The notes beneath the pieces are model-generated. The model searched no databases, had not been told where the DNA came from, and saw nothing but the letters and a program-made list of their open reading frames with translations. A stretch of 64,000 nt of DNA from Parerythrobacter jejuensis (GTDB taxonomy: Bacteria > Pseudomonadota > Alphaproteobacteria > Sphingomonadales > Sphingomonadaceae): contig NZ_BAAAZF010000001.1 of assembly GCF_039536765.1 (NCBI RefSeq), positions 1,426,001-1,490,000 of the forward strand, written 5' to 3'. The position numbers and the translations under genes were made by a program. Of the stretch, positions 16,703 to 25,513 are shown piece by piece. Within the stretch, counting starts at the first letter, position 1; the number at the start of each line of letters is the position of its first letter.

Positions 16703-17604
16703 TTCCGCTGCGGCTCCGGCAGAGGCCCCGGGGCAAACGCCTCATCCAGCAGACGTGCCATGCGTAAGCCCGCCTGGGTCACGCGGCGTTGCGACACAGG
16801 GATACTCTGGCGGATATCTTCCTGCGTCAGCTTGGTCGCCCCGGGCAGTTCACGCTCGCATACCTCTTCGGTATCGAAGGCGGTCGGATAAACCCAGTCG
16901 CGGCTGATCTGCCAGCTTTCGCGGCCCCAATCGGCAGAAGTGCCGCCCGCCAGTTCCGCCCTTTCGGCCGCGCTATAATGCCGCACCAGCGAAGGCTGCG
17001 CCGACGTAATCGCCCGCTCTGCCAGTGGGCCATCCCAAATCCAGTGCAGATTGAGGCCGGGTGCGATGCCATAGTCAGCCTCGCGGTCGTTCCCGCCGCG
17101 ATCATCCTTGTCGCCGTGGTGCAAGGGCATGTGCACATCACCGACAAAATGGACCATGAAGGCGAGTGCCTGCAGCCGCACATTTGCGGGCAGGCTTTCG
17201 TCAGCCAGGATGCGCTGGTTGCGATCAATCTGCGCCAGGATGCAATTGCCACCCGGGCAGTTGCGGCGTGGATTATACGGCTCGCAGATGGGCGTGGTGC
17301 GATAATGCCAGGCTGCCGTATGCCCCCAGCGCCAGCGGCTGCGGCGCACACAATCCGGCCACACCGTGGCATCCTGCAATGTCGCCAGATCGCATTCGGG
17401 TGTGCCGAGCAGAGCTTCAGCACGGAACAACCGCTCCATCGCGGCGCGGGTCTCGGGCCGGATATTGGCCAGCGCAATATCGCCTGTCACAGTGTGGGCG
17501 AAGAAGCCCCACGCCTGCGCCGGTAGCGGTGCCAACAGCGCCAGAAAGCCCAGCGCGAAGCCGATCAGGCGGCTGGCGCGCCTTCGTATTGTTCGATGAC
17601 CCAT
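16699..17604 (-). CDS. S1/P1-family zinc nuclease, secreted
   Basis: A periplasmic single-strand nuclease/3'-nucleotidase of the trinuclear-zinc phospholipase C/P1 family. A signal peptide (about residues 1-31) ends PLPAQA, so the mature protein would begin with Trp32, the residue whose amino group binds zinc in P1. Other ligands are visible: His in FFAHTV, Asp in VWPDCV, His in AAWHY, His/Asp in HFVGDVHMPLH, and His/Asp in LNLHWIWD. The ATG at 17604 gives 301 aa but overlaps the end of the GST gene by 40 bases. No later ATG keeps an intact signal peptide. Confidence 0.9.
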   Translation of the reverse strand: MGHRTIRRRASRLIGFALGFLALLAPLPAQAWGFFAHTVTGDIALANIRPETRAAMERLFRAEALLGTPECDLATLQDATVWPDCVRRSRWRWGHTAAWHYRTTPICEPYNPRRNCPGGNCILAQIDRNQRILADESLPANVRLQALAFMVHFVGDVHMPLHHGDKDDRGGNDREADYGIAPGLNLHWIWDGPLAERAITSAQPSLVRHYSAAERAELAGGTSADWGRESWQISRDWVYPTAFDTEEVCERELPGATKLTQEDIRQSIPVSQRRVTQAGLRMARLLDEAFAPGPLPEPQRN

Positions 17605-18236
17605 TCTTCGTCCTCTGCCGCGGCAATCCAGGCCTGAAGCCATTCATGCTCCCACACAGCCTGCATATAGCTTTCGGCGAAGCCGGGTACACCGAAGCCA
17701 TAGGAGAGGAAACGGCTAACCACTGGCGCGTAGTAGATATCTGCCGCACCGAATGTGCCGAACAGGAAGGGCCCGCCCGAGCCGAAGCGCGCCCGCGCCT
17801 CTGCCCACAGGCCCAGGATACGCACGACATCCTGCTTGGTCCCATCCGATATGCGCGCACCTTCGAAGCGCTGCCGGATGTTCATCGGGCATTCGCTGCG
17901 CAGCGAGGCGTAAGAGCTGTGCATTTCAGCCACCATGCTGCGGGCCATGCCGCGCGCGGTATCATCCTTGGGCCAGAAACGGTCGCGACCGACCTTGTCG
18001 CTCAGATATTCGAGGATCGCGAGACTGTCCCAGACGACGGTTTCTTCGTCCCACAGGATCGGTACCTTGCCCGAAGAAGGCATCATGCCGCCCTCTTCCT
18101 GCAGCTTCTTCTGCTGCCATTCCTCGCCAAACATCGGCACGATGATTTCTTCGAAATGCAGGCCCGATTGCTTCGCCGCCAGCCAGCCGCGCAGGCTCCA
18201 ACTCGAATAATTCTTGTTACCGATGATCAGTTTCAT
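17565..18236 (-). CDS. Glutathione S-transferase family protein
   Basis: A 223-aa protein with an N-terminal thioredoxin-fold domain beginning MKLIIGNKNYSSWSLRGWL, where the Ser-Ser-Trp-Ser segment is the usual glutathione-activating position in this subgroup. It has a cis-Pro loop (GKVPILWDEE) and VWDSLAILEYLSD, followed by an all-helical C-terminal domain. The physiological substrate is unknown. The start at 18236 is preferred over an in-frame upstream start at 18251 because it opens directly into the first strand. It is followed by the overlapping S1/P1 nuclease gene. Confidence 0.9.
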   Translation of the reverse strand: MKLIIGNKNYSSWSLRGWLAAKQSGLHFEEIIVPMFGEEWQQKKLQEEGGMMPSSGKVPILWDEETVVWDSLAILEYLSDKVGRDRFWPKDDTARGMARSMVAEMHSSYASLRSECPMNIRQRFEGARISDGTKQDVVRILGLWAEARARFGSGGPFLFGTFGAADIYYAPVVSRFLSYGFGVPGFAESYMQAVWEHEWLQAWIAAAEDEEWVIEQYEGAPAA

Positions 18237-18311
18237 ATGCGCTCCCACCAAATTTGCGCTGCTTCGATGCCCGAGTACCTGTTCAGATATTCGCTGTCGA
18301 GGCTGAATGGG

Positions 18312-18959
18312 TTACGTTTGGAGCGCATCCGCAACCACGGCGGCGCGCAGGGCAGCAATGCCCATACCCTTTTCGCTGCTCGTGATGTGAAGCTCCGGAA
18401 AGGCCGCCGGGTGTTTGCGAATTTCGTCGGCCACTTTGGCGGCCGTCGCGTCCAGTTCACTGGCCTTGATCTTGTCCGCTTTGGTCAGCACGACGCGGTA
18501 ACCGACGGCGGCTTCATCCAGCATCCGCATCATCTCGCGGTCAACATCTTTCAGCCCGTGACGGCTGTCGACCAGCACCAGGTTGCGCGCCAAGACCGGC
18601 CGGCCGCGCAGATAGGTCTTGACCAACTTTTTCCATTTTTCGACGACCTTGACCGGCGCTTTGGCGAAGCCATAGCCGGGCATATCGACCAGGCGGAACC
18701 GGGTCGGTTCCCCCACTTCGAAGAAGTTCAATTCCTGCGTGCGCCCGGGTGTGACCGATGCCCGTGCAATCGCGCGGCGCCCTGTCAGGGCATTGAGCAG
18801 CGAGCTCTTGCCGACATTGGAGCGACCGCAAAAGGCGATCTCGGGCACCGTCGGCTCGGGCAGGAATTTCAGCTGGGGCGCTGACAGCAGGAAGTCGACG
18901 CGGCCGGAAAACAGGCGGGCTGCGTCTTTCTCTTCCTGGGTTTCCAGAGTGCCGATCAC
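18312..18959 (-). CDS. engB: Ribosome biogenesis GTP-binding protein EngB/YsxC/YihA
   Basis: GTPase needed for large-subunit assembly and normal division. The 215-aa protein shows G1 GRSNVGKSSLLN, the G2 region TPGRTQELNFF, G3 DMPGYGFA, G4 TKADK and G5-like SSEKG. The start is taken as the GTG at 18959, which overlaps the yidC stop by GTGA. The open frame extending to 19193 lies inside yidC. It is the last gene of the rpmH-rnpA-yidD-yidC-engB run. Confidence 0.94.
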   Translation of the reverse strand: MIGTLETQEEKDAARLFSGRVDFLLSAPQLKFLPEPTVPEIAFCGRSNVGKSSLLNALTGRRAIARASVTPGRTQELNFFEVGEPTRFRLVDMPGYGFAKAPVKVVEKWKKLVKTYLRGRPVLARNLVLVDSRHGLKDVDREMMRMLDEAAVGYRVVLTKADKIKASELDATAAKVADEIRKHPAAFPELHITSSEKGMGIAALRAAVVADALQT

Positions 18960-20707
18960 CCCTCTTGCGCCTTGGCTTTCTCGGCCTTTTCTGCCTCGGC
19001 CGCTGCCTTCAGCTGCGGATGCCGGGAATAGAGATATTTCTGCTGGGCCAGCGTCAGAACATTGGACGTGTTCCAATAGAGCAGCAGGCCGGCCGCAAAC
19101 GGTGCCATGATGAACATCAGCACCCATGGCATGATGTTGAAAATCTGCCGCTGGATCGGATCGGCAATCGGGTTCATCTGGAATGTCAGCCACATGGTGA
19201 TGCCCAGCAGCACCGCAAGCGGGCCGATCGCAATCAGCGCCGGCACTTCGAATGGCAGCAGGCCGAAGAGATTAAAGATATGGGCCGGATCGGGCGCGGA
19301 AAGATCCTGTAGCCAGCCAAAGAAGGGCTGATGCCGCATTTCGATGGCCAGGATCAGGACCTTGTAAAGAGCAAAGAAGATCGGGATTTGGATCAACAGC
19401 GGCAGGCAGCCTGCCAGCGGATTGACCTTCTCCTCCTTGTACAGCGCCATGATCTCTTGCTGCTGCTTGGGCTTGTCGTCTTTGTAGCGTTCCTGGATCG
19501 CCTTCATCTTGGGCTGCACCGCTTTCATCGCGGCCATGCTGGCGAATTGCTTTTGCGCAATCGGGAACAGCAGCCCGCGAATGATCACGGTGAGCAAGAT
19601 GATCGCGACGCCGAAATTGCCTACCAGCTCGAACAATTGGTTGAGGAGCCACAGCAGCGGTTTTTCGAACCAGCGGAACCAGCCCCAATCGATGGCGAGG
19701 CCGAATTTCTCGATCCCGGCATCTTCATATGCGTCCAGCACGACGCTTTCCTTGCCCCCGGCGAACAGGCGCGTGGTGCGGATCACTTCATTGCCAGAAG
19801 CAATGGTGGCCGGCTGGTAGATCACGTCGGCGCGGAAGACGTCCGGTCCCAGTGCACGGAACCCGGTCTGCGGATCGGTGTCCTTTTGCGGAACCAGGGC
19901 ACCGAGCCAATAGATATCGGAGAAGCCGATCCAGTGCGTGCGCCCTTCGGGTGTCGCGCTGCCTTCGTCGGCCAGATCGTCATAGTCGGGGCCATAATCC
20001 GCTGAATCGCCAAACACTCCCATCGGGCCAGAATGGGCGATCCAGGTGTCGGTGCTGGCGTTTTTGCTGGTGCGGGTCACCGTGGCAAAGGGGCGCGCTA
20101 CGACGGAACCTTCGCCGGTATTGGCAGCGGTTTGCTCCGCCGTGATCATGTAATTGTCATCGATGCTGAACTTGATGCGGAACTGCAGGCCCGCGCCATT
20201 GTCCCAGCTCAACGTTACGGGCGTGTCTTGGGTCAGACCCTCGCCATCGGCAGTCCAGACCGTATCGGCCCCGGGCAATGCCACACCTTCGCCAACCCAG
20301 CCGAACTGGGCGAATTGCTGCCCTTCGGTCCCTTGCGGAGAGAACAGCTGCACCGGGCCACTATCTTCATCAATGGTCGCGCGGTGATCCTTCAGCTCGA
20401 TATCGTCGACGCGCGCACCCACCAGATTGATCGAACCTTTGACGCGGGGTGCATCGATGGACACGCGCTGCGGCGATGCCAGCGCCGCTGCGAGATCGAC
20501 CGCCTCAGCCGCGCCAGCGGTGCCCGCTTCCAGAGTCGCTGTGCCCGAGGCACTTGCTTGCGGTGCTCCGCCAGGCGCAGTTTGTGTCTGCGCGGCCTGA
20601 ACTGGCTTGGCAGGCTGCGGATAGAACTGGTTCATGGCGGCATCCCAGCCGATGATCAGCAGGCCGCACAGCACCACGGCGAGAAGAAGATTGCGCTGGT
20701 TTTCCAA
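18956..20707 (-). CDS. yidC: Membrane protein insertase YidC
   Basis: Inner-membrane insertase of the YidC/Oxa1/Alb3 family. The protein (583 aa) starts with a membrane helix (LLLAVVLCGLLIIGWDAAM), then has a large periplasmic domain to about residue 360. The conserved five-helix core includes GVAIILLTVIIRGLLFPIAQKQ, which carries the groove Arg, MALYKEEKVNPLAGCLPLLIQ, and MPWVLMFIMAPFAAGLLLYW. The tail is charged (EAEKAEKAKAQEG). The stop overlaps the engB GTG start. yidD lies 45 bases upstream. Confidence 0.97.
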   Translation of the reverse strand: MENQRNLLLAVVLCGLLIIGWDAAMNQFYPQPAKPVQAAQTQTAPGGAPQASASGTATLEAGTAGAAEAVDLAAALASPQRVSIDAPRVKGSINLVGARVDDIELKDHRATIDEDSGPVQLFSPQGTEGQQFAQFGWVGEGVALPGADTVWTADGEGLTQDTPVTLSWDNGAGLQFRIKFSIDDNYMITAEQTAANTGEGSVVARPFATVTRTSKNASTDTWIAHSGPMGVFGDSADYGPDYDDLADEGSATPEGRTHWIGFSDIYWLGALVPQKDTDPQTGFRALGPDVFRADVIYQPATIASGNEVIRTTRLFAGGKESVVLDAYEDAGIEKFGLAIDWGWFRWFEKPLLWLLNQLFELVGNFGVAIILLTVIIRGLLFPIAQKQFASMAAMKAVQPKMKAIQERYKDDKPKQQQEIMALYKEEKVNPLAGCLPLLIQIPIFFALYKVLILAIEMRHQPFFGWLQDLSAPDPAHIFNLFGLLPFEVPALIAIGPLAVLLGITMWLTFQMNPIADPIQRQIFNIMPWVLMFIMAPFAAGLLLYWNTSNVLTLAQQKYLYSRHPQLKAAAEAEKAEKAKAQEG

Positions 20708-20752
20708 GGTGAAAGGCCCCGTGTCGTCTTTGTAAGGTGTGTTATATAGGTA

Positions 20753-20962
20753 CTACGGCACAGGATCAAAGCCATCGCCGCCCCAAGGATGGCAGCGCAG
20801 TATACGCTTCGTGGCCAGCCATCCACCCTTGATTGCACCATGTTTCTCCAGCGCCTCTATCGCATATTGCGAGCATGTGGGGCTGTAGCGGCAGGATGGC
20901 GGCAGAATTCGGCTTGGACCCAATTGCCAGCCGCGCGCGATCAGGATGAATATCTGCTTCAT
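20753..20962 (-). CDS. yidD: Membrane protein insertion efficiency factor YidD
   Basis: A 69-aa membrane-associated protein with the diagnostic core [19 protein letters not shown] followed by [29 protein letters not shown]. It aids YidC-dependent membrane protein insertion. Its ATG overlaps the rnpA stop by 4 bases (ATGA), so the two are coupled. Confidence 0.96.
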   Translation of the reverse strand: MKQIFILIARGWQLGPSRILPPSCRYSPTCSQYAIEALEKHGAIKGGWLATKRILRCHPWGGDGFDPVP

Positions 20963-21387
20963 CGTTTACCCTTCGTGCGGCGACGGCGGGGCGGATCCCC
21001 TTTCCCCTGCGCAAGGCGGGCAAGAGCGACGGTCAGCTCTTCTCGCATCGTGGCAAAGTCGCGTTCGATCCCTGAATCGCGCCCGATCAGGATATGGTCG
21101 TGATGGTCCAACCCTTCATCCGGCAAAGCATCCCAAAGCAGCTCGCGAAAACGGCGCTTCATCCGGTTGCGGACCACGGCATTGCCGACTTTCTTGGTCA
21201 CGGTGATGCCATATCGCTTCCCCAACCCGGCGTTCGGCCGCGCCAATAACACGAATCCCGGCCGTGCGATTCGCAAGCCCCGATTCGCCGCAAGGAAATC
21301 TGCGCGCTTCCGGATGACGGTGGGTTTGGTGGTTGTCACGATTGTGAGTGTAACGCCAAGGGAAGTGAGAGTCTTTTTGTTTTCCAC
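20959..21387 (-). CDS. rnpA: Ribonuclease P protein component
   Basis: Protein subunit of RNase P, which matures tRNA 5' ends with the RNA subunit. Characteristic features are [35 protein letters not shown] (the RNR motif) and a basic C-terminus ([11 protein letters not shown]). The start is uncertain: the longest reading uses GTG at 21387, with a GGAGGG site only 3 bases upstream. A second in-frame GTG at 21339 would give a more usual N-terminus (126 aa). It sits 213 bases after rpmH and overlaps yidD. Confidence 0.93.
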   Translation of the reverse strand: MENKKTLTSLGVTLTIVTTTKPTVIRKRADFLAANRGLRIARPGFVLLARPNAGLGKRYGITVTKKVGNAVVRNRMKRRFRELLWDALPDEGLDHHDHILIGRDSGIERDFATMREELTVALARLAQGKGDPPRRRRTKGKR

Positions 21388-21496
21388 ACGCCCTCCGGCG
21401 CGCGATAGTCTCGCACCTTGCGGTGCTGTGCGCGGCCTTGCGGTTTGCTAGGCGCAATCCGCGCTCCGCGACCAAGCCATTAGGCGTAAATGCAGA

Positions 21497-21519
21497 CGGG
21501 CTCCCGACATGGGAGCCCG
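21497..21519 (-). promoter_or_regulatory. Hairpin in the rpmH-rnpA intergenic region
   Basis: The 9-base arms cgggctccc (21497-21505) and gggagcccg (21511-21519) are perfect complements around a gacat loop. There is no T-run on either side, so it is more likely an attenuator or RNA-processing/stability element that separates highly expressed rpmH from rnpA than a full terminator. Confidence 0.6.
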
Positions 21520-21600
21520 CAAGGGCGACTGCCCGTCGCGCGGTTAGCGCGGAAGCCTAAGCGAGCGAACGCGAGCGCCGGCGCTTGAGGCTAAATCAAA

Positions 21601-21735
21601 TCAAGCGCTGAGCTTCTTGCGACCGCGACGGCGACGGTTGGCGAGGACCTTGCGGCCGCCGACAGTCGATTTGCGGGCGAAGAAGCCGTGGCGACGGGCG
21701 CGCACGAGATTGCTGGGCTGGAATGTCCGCTTCAT
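21601..21735 (-). CDS. rpmH: 50S ribosomal protein L34
   Basis: A 44-aa very basic protein, [20 protein letters not shown] at the start and [12 protein letters not shown] at the end, exactly the L34 pattern and length. It is the first gene of the rpmH-rnpA-yidD-yidC-engB cluster. In many bacteria it is divergent from dnaA; here dnaA is about 12.5 kb away. Confidence 0.97.
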   Translation of the reverse strand: MKRTFQPSNLVRARRHGFFARKSTVGGRKVLANRRRRGRKKLSA

Positions 21736-21822
21736 CGGATCGTCCTTAAGTGTGTTTGTGAGCGCAGATGCGCCAATAAAAAGGGCCGCCCTTCACAAGC
21801 GACCGCCGTATGGAGCGCGCGA

Positions 21823-22599
21823 TTAGAAGCTCGTTGCGGCGAAGTCAAGATATTCGAGGCGCGGTTTGGAGGCTTTTGCGCCCGCCAGCGAGGTTTGAAC
21901 CGAGGCTTGTGCCGGTACCTCACCCAGCCACTTGCGCATGTCCTGCGCACCCAGCCACAGGGCCTGGTTGTGCGGCACCGAATTGGTCATGTCGTAGAAG
22001 GCACGCGCCTGGTCGGCCGCCATGCCCATATCCTGGTAATAGGCAAGGTAGGTGCGGTGTTCCGGCGAATCGGCGGCATAGTCGTCTGCTTCGAAACCGC
22101 GATCATCGAGCCAGCTATGGACGGCAAATTCGGCACCGTCCTCGATCGTGCGCGTCTTGCCGGCGAGAAACAGCTCCACCGCACCCGAGCGGACCGAGCC
22201 GCCCGTTGGCACACGGGTTTCGAGCCCCGCAGCGCGAATCATCCGCCCGACTGCCAGATTGGCACGATCATCGTCGGTGCCCGGGCATTCGATCAGATCG
22301 AGCCGCGCGAGTTCCGGATAATCACGCAGCATGGCGCGGAACTGGGCCGGTGTCGCCGGGCCTGTCACCCCGACCAACGCGGCCCGGTTGCGATCGATCA
22401 CGCGGAACGGGCCGTAGGCAGCAATGGCAGTGGGGGTGCGGGCCCGGCGGAATGCGATGGCCCGATCAGCGGAATCTGCCGGAACCGTATCCTCCACCCA
22501 TTCCTCGGTAATCGTCACTTGCACGACATAGCCCTGCGCTGCGGCGGGCGAGCCGAGCAGGGTCAGGAAACCAAGGATGGGGGCGATCAATGCACGCAT
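21823..22599 (-). CDS. Periplasmic ClpP/crotonase-fold-like protein (COG3904-like)
   Basis: A 258-aa exported protein with a signal peptide (about residues 1-22, ending AAAQ). The middle shows LIECPGTDDDRANLAVGRMI, GLETRVPTGGSVRSGAVELF and GAEFAVHSW. This spacing resembles predicted periplasmic ClpP-like proteins: a pro-peptide-like strand, SG-x-x in place of the nucleophile region, then a His before Ser-Trp. Catalytic function is inferred only, because the usual Cys/Ser context here reads RSGAVELF. I took the ATG at 22599; a GTG lies two codons upstream. It precedes rpmH on the same strand but is probably a separate unit. Confidence 0.6.
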   Translation of the reverse strand: MRALIAPILGFLTLLGSPAAAQGYVVQVTITEEWVEDTVPADSADRAIAFRRARTPTAIAAYGPFRVIDRNRAALVGVTGPATPAQFRAMLRDYPELARLDLIECPGTDDDRANLAVGRMIRAAGLETRVPTGGSVRSGAVELFLAGKTRTIEDGAEFAVHSWLDDRGFEADDYAADSPEHRTYLAYYQDMGMAADQARAFYDMTNSVPHNQALWLGAQDMRKWLGEVPAQASVQTSLAGAKASKPRLEYLDFAATSF

Positions 22600-22776
22600 G
22601 CCCACCCTTGTGGCGGGCGCGGCTTACACAATCGGCAAGCGAAAAGGTTTCTTTGAGGTTACCGGCAGCGGCGCAGCACCCTGCACCCACCAGCCGCCAT
22701 CCGCAGCAAAGTCTCGACATTGCAGGCATTTGCGGCCACATCACACCTCAGAGGACACGCATTATGGGGGAATTGC

Positions 22777-24285
22777 GTGGTCGCTCTGGTCCGGACAGTC
22801 GCCTATCTGGGGCTCGAAGCCCGCGCCGTGGAGGTGCAGTGTTCGATTGCGCCCGGCGTGCCCAATTTCAACATCGTAGGCCTGGCCGACAAGGCGGTGG
22901 GCGAGAGCAAGGAACGCGTGCGCGCCTCGCTCTCCTCCATGGGCCTTGCTCTGCCGCCCAAGCGGATCACCATCAACCTCTCTCCGGCGGACCTGCCCAA
23001 GGAAGGTTCCCACTACGACCTGCCCGTCGCGCTGGCCCTGCTGGCCGCGATGGGCGTTACCGACGCCGAACAGCTGGCGGATTTCGTCGCGGTGGGCGAG
23101 CTGGCGCTGGACGGGCGCGTGGTTCCCTCACCCGGCGTATTGCTCGCCGCGCTCCATGCGAGCGAGCAGGAATGCGGCCTGATTGCCCCCGCCGCGCAGG
23201 GCAGCGAGGCCAAATGGGCCAGCGACGTGCCGGTGATTGCCGCGCCCGACCTGATCAGCCTGCTCAACCATCTGAAAGGCACCAGCCGCCTGCCCGATCC
23301 CGAACCCGGCGAGGTGGACGAACCCGATCACGGGCCGGACCTGAAGCAGGTGAAGGGACAGGAAACCGCCAAACGTGCGTTGGAAATCGCGGCAGCGGGA
23401 GGGCACAATTTGCTAATGAACGGCCCGCCCGGGGCAGGCAAATCGCTGCTCGCGTCCTGCCTGCCGGGGATTCTCCCGCCGCTCTCGGCCAGCGAAGCGC
23501 TGGAAGTGAGCATGGTACAGTCGGTCGCAGGCACGCTGGAAGGCGGGCGGATCAGCCGCCAGCGCCCGTTCCGCGCGCCGCATCACTCCGCGAGCATGGC
23601 AGCGTTGACCGGCGGCGGGCTCAAGGTGAAGCCAGGCGAAGTTTCGCTCGCGCATCTGGGCGTGCTGTTCCTCGACGAATTGCCCGAGTTCCAGCGCGCC
23701 GTACTCGACTCCTTGCGCCAACCAATCGAGACCGGTCAGGTCGATGTCGCCCGCGCCAACGCGCATGTGACCTTTCCCGCACGCGTTCAATTGGTCGCCG
23801 CGATGAACCCGTGCCGCTGCGGGCATCTGGGCGATCCCGCGCTGGCGTGCAGCCGCGCCCCGAAATGCGCGGCGGATTACCAGGCCAAGATCAGCGGGCC
23901 GATGCTGGACCGGATCGACCTGCATGTGGAGGTCGACCCTGTGCGCGCGGTGGACCTTGCCCTGCCCCCGCCTGCCGAAGGCTCAGCCGATGTCGCCGCA
24001 AGAGTATCTACCGCCCGCGCGCGCCAGACCGCGCGGTTCGAGGAAACCGGCGCGCGCACCAATGCCGAACTGGATGGCGAGGCGCTGGAGACCTTCGCCA
24101 CCCCCGACGAGGCGGGGCGCAAGCTCCTGATGCAAGCCGCCGAAGCGATGCGCCTGAGTGCCCGCGCCTATACGCGGATCTTGCGGGTTGCCCGTACGGT
24201 TGCGGATTTGGTCGGCGTGGAGCAGGTCGGGCGCATCCATGTGGCCGAGGCACTGAGCTATCGGCGGCAAGCGCCGAGGGCTTAG
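22777..24285 (+). CDS. comM: YifB/ComM family Mg-chelatase-like AAA+ ATPase
   Basis: A 502-aa AAA+ helicase family member; ComM drives branch migration during natural transformation. The N-terminal domain has EVQCSIAPGVPNFNIVGLAD, KRITINLSPADLPKEGSHYDLP and FVAVGELALDG. The ATPase core has Walker A GPPGAGKSLLAS, Walker B GVLFLDELPEF, and the YifB hallmark MNPCRCGHLGD. It ends with the Mg-chelatase C-terminal helical domain (SARAYTRILRVARTVADL). I chose the GTG at 22777, with a GGGGGA ribosome site 6 bases upstream. The ATG at 22720 lies in a poorly conserved extension. Confidence 0.92.
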   Translation: MVALVRTVAYLGLEARAVEVQCSIAPGVPNFNIVGLADKAVGESKERVRASLSSMGLALPPKRITINLSPADLPKEGSHYDLPVALALLAAMGVTDAEQLADFVAVGELALDGRVVPSPGVLLAALHASEQECGLIAPAAQGSEAKWASDVPVIAAPDLISLLNHLKGTSRLPDPEPGEVDEPDHGPDLKQVKGQETAKRALEIAAAGGHNLLMNGPPGAGKSLLASCLPGILPPLSASEALEVSMVQSVAGTLEGGRISRQRPFRAPHHSASMAALTGGGLKVKPGEVSLAHLGVLFLDELPEFQRAVLDSLRQPIETGQVDVARANAHVTFPARVQLVAAMNPCRCGHLGDPALACSRAPKCAADYQAKISGPMLDRIDLHVEVDPVRAVDLALPPPAEGSADVAARVSTARARQTARFEETGARTNAELDGEALETFATPDEAGRKLLMQAAEAMRLSARAYTRILRVARTVADLVGVEQVGRIHVAEALSYRRQAPRA

Positions 24286-24297
24286 TGGCTGCGTCCA

Positions 24298-24828
24298 CTA
24301 CTTCGAAAGGAGGAACGTCATATCAGTACCCACTTTCGTGTATCCTACGAGGTAAATTCCAGACAATTTGTACGATTGAGACCCCTGAATGTCCTCAACT
24401 AGTCGCAAGCTTTCAGGCGGCGCAAGGATTGAGATATACTTGTCACATGGCATTTCACTCAGCGGAATAGCTAGCTCGACGGCACGAGGGTTGCCTCGCT
24501 CACCAACGCCATTGGCATCCCATATTTCATCACCCCACGACTCGCAGATTTGCTGGAACTCCGAAGCGGAAGATGCGAAATATTCGATCGAGAACGTCGA
24601 TTCCTGGCCAATATTCTCGAATAGGAAATCGACAAACTTCTGATTTTGCTCTGCACATTCGCCAGAATTATCGTTGCAGACCGCCCCGACAAATGTCGTT
24701 TGACTTGCGCGAAAGTCACCGTACGCGGACCGAAAGAACTCAATCGAAGATCCTACGCCTCCAATCAACGAAGTAATGAGAAGAAATAGCGCAATTGGCC
24801 ACCACTTCTTAAATCGCTCAACCTTCAT
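24298..24828 (-). CDS. Hypothetical single-helix membrane protein
   Basis: A 176-aa protein with one N-terminal membrane helix (about residues 10-28) and a soluble, acidic domain carrying four cysteines (VCNDNSGEC, QQICES, EMPCDKY). I do not recognise it. Base composition is clearly more A+T rich than in comM and the HxlR gene on either side, which may mark it as acquired. It is convergent with comM, 12 bases apart, and 29 bases downstream of the HxlR gene on the same strand. Confidence 0.65.
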   Translation of the reverse strand: MKVERFKKWWPIALFLLITSLIGGVGSSIEFFRSAYGDFRASQTTFVGAVCNDNSGECAEQNQKFVDFLFENIGQESTFSIEYFASSASEFQQICESWGDEIWDANGVGERGNPRAVELAIPLSEMPCDKYISILAPPESLRLVEDIQGSQSYKLSGIYLVGYTKVGTDMTFLLSK

Positions 24829-24857
24829 TGAATTTCATTCTGCTCAAAAGCAGCGCC

Positions 24858-25415
24858 CTACTCCGCCGCCACAGCCGCTTCGTTTCCATCCTCATCCACC
24901 CATGCCGTGCGGGCATTCGGCAGTGCGCCTTCCTGCCAGTCTTGCTTGCCGGCGGGCAGATCCTTGCGGGCGATCATGTTGAGGCCGTGGTGATCGAGGA
25001 TGCGGCCATCATGGGCAAGGATCGCGATCGGGCCAACCGGCAGGCGATCACGTTCGTCCACCAGCACCGGATCGGTGGTGACGAAATCTTCGCCGTATTT
25101 CTGGCCCCACTGGCGTAGCGCCAGCATGGCCGGCAGCAGGTCGAAGCCCTTCTGCGTCAACCGGTATTCGATCCGGCGACGGTCATCGGGATGCGGTTCG
25201 CGATCAAGGATGTTGTGCTCGACCAGCCGGCTCAGCCGGTTGGAGAGAATGTTGCGGGCGATGCCGAGCTCGTTGAGGAACTCCTCGAAGTGATGCAGCC
25301 CGTTGAAGCTGGCGCGCAGGATCATAAAGCTCCACCGCTCGCCCATCACTTCCAATGCCTCCGGCAGGCCGCATTCCTGCAGCTCGCGGAGGGGTTCTCT
25401 TACTTCGCCGCCCAT
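24858..25415 (-). CDS. HxlR-family winged-helix transcriptional regulator
   Basis: A 185-aa protein. The HxlR domain (about residues 10-110) shows ECGLPEALEVMGERWSFMIL, with the conserved Cys often used for redox or electrophile sensing. It continues with FEEFLNELGIARNILSNRLS (recognition helix) and RRRIEYRLTQKGFDLLP (wing). A C-terminal extension of about 75 residues follows. The start at 25415 has a GAGAGGAT ribosome site. It faces the CC_3452 gene, and two inverted repeats in the shared upstream region are candidate operators, so autoregulation is likely. Confidence 0.9.
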   Translation of the reverse strand: MGGEVREPLRELQECGLPEALEVMGERWSFMILRASFNGLHHFEEFLNELGIARNILSNRLSRLVEHNILDREPHPDDRRRIEYRLTQKGFDLLPAMLALRQWGQKYGEDFVTTDPVLVDERDRLPVGPIAILAHDGRILDHHGLNMIARKDLPAGKQDWQEGALPNARTAWVDEDGNEAAVAAE

Positions 25416-25477
25416 ACTTTTATCCTCTCTCGGGAACCTTCTAGCGCTTTTCCCGTATGGCTCAAATCGGAAGTTCA

Positions 25478-25499
25478 GTTTTTAGTTGCAACTGAAAAC
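25478..25499. promoter_or_regulatory. Near-perfect 22-bp palindrome, candidate HxlR operator
   Basis: The sequence g-ttttt-agttgcaact-g-aaaac is its own reverse complement except for one symmetric pair; the core agttgcaact is perfect. It lies 63 bases upstream of the HxlR start, between divergent genes. Assignment to this regulator is inferred from position. Confidence 0.55.
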
Positions 25500-25513
25500 C
25501 TAATCAACTAGGT
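25498..25513. promoter_or_regulatory. ACCTA-N6-TAGGT inverted repeat, second candidate operator
   Basis: Arms accta (25498-25502) and taggt (25509-25513) flank atcaac. It abuts the larger palindrome and lies between the HxlR gene and the CC_3452 gene. Short arms make this weaker evidence than its neighbour. Confidence 0.4.

Noticed and set aside
22590-24470. A 626-aa open frame overlapping comM on the same strand
   Set aside because: It is an Arg/Gly/Pro-rich shadow frame of comM without family motifs; comM has all AAA+ signatures.
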